Shown here: piece after piece, positions 60,458 through 64,000 of the stretch
Layout of the letters: the number at the start of each line of letters is the position of its first letter
How positions within the stretch are numbered: the stretch's first letter is position 1
Origin: Psoroptes ovis
Lineage: Eukaryota; Arthropoda; Arachnida; Sarcoptiformes; Psoroptidae
Direction of reading: 5' to 3'
NCBI GenBank assembly: GCA_002943765.1
Contig: PQWQ01000001.1
Span: forward strand, 5,119,501 to 5,183,500
Length of the DNA: 64,000 bases
The notes under the pieces: generated by a model
Database searches by the model: none
Told to the model about the DNA's origin: nothing
What the model saw: the letters and a program-made list of their open reading frames with translations, nothing else
Position numbers and translations under genes: made by a program

Positions 60458-61051
60458 TCAAACACCTGATGATAATTGTTTTTCAATACGATTCAATATC
60501 AATCGATTCATCATTGATTGACGTTTTTGTACATAAAATATAAATACAACACTCATTAGCAACATGAAAAATTCAAACATATAAAATAATGATTTAAATT
60601 CAAAACATTCAATCCAAATCATTCGTTTCGGTGTTGTTTTACAATAGATTTGTTTTTTAAAACCACTTTTCAAACAATATTTGACACTATTTTTACGTTC
60701 ATATTCATTACATATTGTACAGGAAATTTTTGTTTCATATTCATTTTCATTATTTAAACAATTATCATCGATTGAATCATTACTATTATGATCATTGTCG
60801 TGATCGATTTTTGGATGTATTAATGGATGAATTTTTGTTTTATCGACATTTCTCGTTATACTTTGATTATTATGGTTCGATATATCCGCTTCTGAATCAT
60901 GATGTAAATCATTTGATTGATGATTAACAAAATACGGTGTTGGCCGATCAGCATCAGTAATTGTTTCTTCTAGAATAACAATTATAATACATAAAAATAT
61001 TAATAAAACAATAATTGCAATCATACGTCGAGCATTTAAATGCTCGATCAT
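60458..61051 (-). CDS. JTB: JTB-family membrane protein
   Basis: A single-exon frame of 197 residues. An N-terminal hydrophobic segment (about 10-27) is a signal or anchor. Residues 30-97 form a polar Asn/Asp/His-rich linker. Then come six Cys (98, 111, 114, 126, 137, 149) with the spacing of the JTB ectodomain (C-x-x-C pair at 111-114), a membrane helix (about 155-173) and a basic amphipathic tail (NRIEKQLSSGV). Human JTB is a small type I membrane protein with the same Cys cluster, helix and R-K-Q-I-type tail; it is linked to cytokinesis and to a chromosomal breakpoint. The mite protein is longer than the human one (about 146 aa) because of the polar linker. It is divergent, but pattern and order match well. 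Confidence 0.85.
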   Translation of the reverse strand: MIEHLNARRMIAIIVLLIFLCIIIVILEETITDADRPTPYFVNHQSNDLHHDSEADISNHNNQSITRNVDKTKIHPLIHPKIDHDNDHNSNDSIDDNCLNNENEYETKISCTICNEYERKNSVKYCLKSGFKKQIYCKTTPKRMIWIECFEFKSLFYMFEFFMLLMSVVFIFYVQKRQSMMNRLILNRIEKQLSSGV

Positions 61052-61414
61052 TGTTTATTATTGAAATTATTATTGATTCGGTTCAAAATGTCATAAAACG
61101 AATGAATATTTGATGATGAATCATTTGTATTTCGAATTGAAATGATCAATTAATTTAAATTACAAAAAACATATGTCTAAAATTTCATTGATTGAAAAAA
61201 AATGTAAACAAAACTTTTGCCAAAAAAATGCTGAGATATTGGCGCCATCTTTGGTCAGTGATTTTAATCAGATTTAGTTGAAAAAAATTCAAATTTCATT
61301 CCATAATTCAGTATAAAATGGCTTTGATTTTAATTATAAAATTTGAATTTCTGAATTATTTAATTTGAGGTAGAAATCGTTTAATTCAGCCGTAATTTTT
61401 TGCCAGCAAAAAAT
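61052..61414. promoter_or_regulatory. Shared divergent promoter region, JTB / PPP phosphatase
   Basis: The two start codons lie 363 bp apart and face away from each other. GGCGCCATCTTTGGTCAGTG near 61240 is the most GC-rich segment of the gap and may mark a promoter. No specific factor site was assigned. Confidence 0.45.
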
Positions 61415-64000
61415 ATGACCAGCAACAATAATAGTAATGTAAAAGAACAAATCAAATCCATCGCATCATCATCATTTTCATCTTCATCATCAACAAAATC
61501 ATTGAAAATGAAACCAGTATCGAAATCAAATTCAATTAATCGTAACAATAATAATCAACCACCGAATCATCAACGTAATCGTTCAGTCAAGCTTAAACCT
61601 GAAAATAGTTCAATTGGTTCATGGAATAAATATGATTTTTGTGCATATTTGATACATTGTCCAATACATAATCGTATTTTGATTAGTCAACAAGATAATG
61701 TTGTTTGGATGCCATATGTTACATTTGTGCTGAATACTAGTTGGGAAATTAATGCATTAATCGGTTTTAGTATAACAATTTCTGGTGGTGATCCAAAACG
61801 TAGTGAAATATATAAACTATCGAGACAATATGATGATTTTCATTGTATGCATATGTTACGTTTACAAATTACACGAACTATGCGTTTTGTAACGAGATTT
61901 ATTTATTATTTCAAAATTAAATGTTGTTCAACCGATAATGATATCATCAGCGATAATGATAATAATGGTTCATTGAATGAAAACAATTTTCAATGTGGAC
62001 AAAATATGAATACATTAAAATGGATATCGATTAATGATGTACCCAAATATACAAACATATTTTGGGGACCAGAATTATTAGAATTTCTTAATAAAATCAA
62101 TAATAATTGTAATAATTATCAAACAGAAATTGAAGAATATAGTTTGGAACGTGCATTTCTTTATGTACCACGTGATCCACCAAGAAATTTAGAAGAAGAA
62201 ATGCTCAAACCAATACATATTACTGAAAAAGATGTTGAACGATTATATGAAGATTTTCTACAACATTGTTATCCAAGTTTTTCAATGTCATTAGAATCAT
62301 TTAAATGTTATATGAGAAAACATGAATTTGAATCGAATGATCAACGTTTAAGCCATTATTTTCGTGGTTTTAATTATAAGAAAACAAATTATTTATCATT
62401 TCATGAATTATTTCTTGGTCTAGCTTGTTTAGAGCCAACAGTACAACATGGAAAATTTCGTGTAAAATTTATTTATCGTTTTTATTGTAATGATCAAGGC
62501 ATGATGACCAAAGATTGTCTACGAAAGTTATTGTTAGAAATAAATCCAGATTTGAATACGATCGAAATGAGATTAAAAAATTCATTAACAATTTTAAATG
62601 CAAAAACAGCATCAAATTCAGACGATGTGATAATCAGTGAAAGAGATTTTGTATCCGCCATCGGTAATCTAAGATTTCGTGGTACATCAATATTATGTCG
62701 CCACCAGAAAGGTATTTTTAATCGTGTATCACGTTCATTGGTCGATGATCGACAACAACAAATTGGATTGAAAAGAGTTAATAAAGCGCTGAGTAATGTT
62801 TTACTGAAACGTCGATATCAAGGAATATGTAAAACATGTAAAGAAAAACGTTATGATTTAGCAACGCATACGATTAAATTTGATCAAAATGGTAATTTAA
62901 AAATTAAAAGATTACAGCTTAATCACAATGGTGATCATAATGATAATAATGGCCATTTGATTAAAAATAAAGAAATACCGAAAATGTTTACATCATCCAA
63001 ACAATATTCAATCGAAACTGTTTTCAATCGTAATTCGGCTGCAAATATTATTATTAATCTGATTCGTGATTTTAGTAATAATAAAGGTACGGTTAAAAAT
63101 CCGAATGGACTTCTACAAGATCGTAAAGAAGATTTATGGAAATTATTATTATCAATCAATAATGAAATTGAATTATTATTAAAAAATGAACAAAAATGTC
63201 GTAAAATATGTTCACCTTGTTTCGTAATGGGTGATATACATGGAAATTTAGAGGATTTATTTTCATTGGAAAAAGCACTATGGAAACAGATACCATGTAT
63301 TGGATCGAATTATCTATTTCTCGGTGATTATGTTGATCGTGGTCAATGGGGTTTCGAATGTACAATGTATTTATTTGCATTTAAATTATTATGTCCAAAT
63401 AAAGTAACATTATTACGAGGAAATCATGAAGTACGATTAATACAAACAAATTATACATATAAACGTGAATGTATTAATAAATATGGTGATGTTTATGGAT
63501 TAAAAATATGGGAATTAACTAATAGAATATTTGATAAATTACCTGTTTGTGCCATAATTGATGATCGTATTTATTGTGCACATGGTGGTCTGCCAAAAAA
63601 TGCAATCGAAATTGATGAATTAATTAATATTAAACATGAATTAAAAGATCCTGAACGTGAATCTCGGCCAGCATGGGAAATATTATGGTCTGACCCATGT
63701 CATATGCAACAATATCTCGAAATTTGTGATTTATTAAATTTAAATCCAGATAAGTTGAATGGTTTTGTTAAGAATACTAAACGTGGTACTGCATTTTTAT
63801 TCAATGAAATTGGTGCACAAAATTTCTTGAGGAAAAATCAATTATCACACATAATTCGGGCACATGAAGTACCATCGAATGGTTATCAATTTCATTTCGG
63901 TAATAAATGTGTAACAATATTTTCATGTTCACATTATTGTGGTAATGATAATGATTGTGCTTGTATATTGATCGATGTACAAAAATTACGTATCATACAA
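61415..64000 (+). CDS. PPP-family Ser/Thr phosphatase with long N-terminal regulatory region (runs off the window)
   Basis: ATG at 61415, 862 codons open to the window end, no intron seen. After a Ser/Asn-rich start, residues about 70-230 form a conserved-looking domain (YLIHCPIHNRILIS, VVWMPYVTF, TRFIYYFKIK, LKWISINDV, FWGPELLEFL) that suggests a degenerate Nudix-like fold. Residues about 300-400 look like a drifted EF-hand pair (YKKTNYLSFHELFLGLACL, FYCNDQGMMTKDCLRKLL). The catalytic domain keeps all PPP metal and phosphate motifs: GDIHG (606-610), GDYVDRG (637-643), RGNHE (668-672), HGG (723) and RAHE (815-818). An active metal-dependent phosphatase is therefore likely. The RGNHEVRLIQTNYTYKRECI segment differs from PP1/PP2A. 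It might be a distant relative of EF-hand phosphatases (PPEF/rdgC), but it lacks their IQ/EF layout. The C terminus lies beyond the window. Confidence 0.85.
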   Translation, partial: MTSNNNSNVKEQIKSIASSSFSSSSSTKSLKMKPVSKSNSINRNNNNQPPNHQRNRSVKLKPENSSIGSWNKYDFCAYLIHCPIHNRILISQQDNVVWMPYVTFVLNTSWEINALIGFSITISGGDPKRSEIYKLSRQYDDFHCMHMLRLQITRTMRFVTRFIYYFKIKCCSTDNDIISDNDNNGSLNENNFQCGQNMNTLKWISINDVPKYTNIFWGPELLEFLNKINNNCNNYQTEIEEYSLERAFLYVPRDPPRNLEEEMLKPIHITEKDVERLYEDFLQHCYPSFSMSLESFKCYMRKHEFESNDQRLSHYFRGFNYKKTNYLSFHELFLGLACLEPTVQHGKFRVKFIYRFYCNDQGMMTKDCLRKLLLEINPDLNTIEMRLKNSLTILNAKTASNSDDVIISERDFVSAIGNLRFRGTSILCRHQKGIFNRVSRSLVDDRQQQIGLKRVNKALSNVLLKRRYQGICKTCKEKRYDLATHTIKFDQNGNLKIKRLQLNHNGDHNDNNGHLIKNKEIPKMFTSSKQYSIETVFNRNSAANIIINLIRDFSNNKGTVKNPNGLLQDRKEDLWKLLLSINNEIELLLKNEQKCRKICSPCFVMGDIHGNLEDLFSLEKALWKQIPCIGSNYLFLGDYVDRGQWGFECTMYLFAFKLLCPNKVTLLRGNHEVRLIQTNYTYKRECINKYGDVYGLKIWELTNRIFDKLPVCAIIDDRIYCAHGGLPKNAIEIDELINIKHELKDPERESRPAWEILWSDPCHMQQYLEICDLLNLNPDKLNGFVKNTKRGTAFLFNEIGAQNFLRKNQLSHIIRAHEVPSNGYQFHFGNKCVTIFSCSHYCGNDNDCACILIDVQKLRIIQ

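Noticed and set aside
60715..60927. Plus-strand 70-codon ORF over JTB
   Set aside because: Antisense to the Asn/Asp/His-rich linker of JTB.

Overview
The window looks like nuclear DNA of a small-genome, AT-rich arthropod. The best guess is an acariform (astigmatid, dust-mite-like) mite. The reasons are animal gene families split by short GT-AG introns (59-501 bp, plus one of 1.27 kb), a Spatzle-type cystine-knot ligand typical of arthropods, long Asn/Gln/His runs in coding exons, and very AT-rich spacers full of TTA, GAT and TCAT microsatellites. The species assignment is inference. No rRNA, tRNA, CRISPR array or transposase gene was recognised.

Layout. Positions 1-30.4 kb are gene-poor: only a candidate signal-peptide exon with a Cys-containing partner (about 24.9-25.5 kb) and a few weak ORFs stand out. 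At 30.7-31.3 kb (-) lies a secreted protein of unknown family. At 33.6-37.0 kb (-) is a two-exon Spatzle-like gene whose cystine knot is split by a 70-bp intron and followed by a tail of about 460 Asn/Gln-rich residues. At 38.7-41.1 kb (-) is a six-exon MICU1 homologue, and head-to-head with it at 41.3-43.5 kb (+) a two-exon OCIA-domain (OCIAD1/asrij) gene. At 50.8-53.1 kb (+) is a nine-exon mab-21 orthologue. At 57.8-58.1 kb (+) is a possible last exon or relic of an acyltransferase-3/NRF-6-like gene. At 59.7-60.0 kb (-) is a six-cysteine secreted peptide gene, and at 60.5-61.1 kb (-) a JTB homologue. From 61.4 kb to the window end (+) runs an intronless PPP-family phosphatase with a long N-terminal region.

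The most striking non-genic feature is a family of 48 foldback elements of about 77-91 bp, roughly one per 1.3 kb. Each begins near TTAGGTTGTCC, ends near GGACAACCTAA and usually sits between TA dinucleotides, as mariner-type MITEs do. Three interiors occur. Class I has an A/T-rich loop around TTCGAATGAAAA. Class II has GATTTTCCAAT-N-ATTTTCTACGATATAACCGGC. Class III has TTCATTCGGCTTAATCGAATAGAGTTGCTCATGAAAATCGGCC, split here as TTCATTCGGCTTAATCGAAT followed by AGAGTTGCTCATGAAAATCG. The strand given for each element refers to these reading directions. Two interchangeable terminal types (CCCATAAG and CCGAAAAG) occur with these interiors. The elements avoid the coding blocks; one lies in the OCIAD intron.

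The genes form no obvious operon-like pathway. Two divergent pairs (MICU1/OCIAD1 and JTB/phosphatase) share short promoter regions, and MICU1 with OCIAD1 may be co-expressed as mitochondrial proteins. All intron calls come from reading frame, GT-AG borders and family alignment by eye, not from transcripts.
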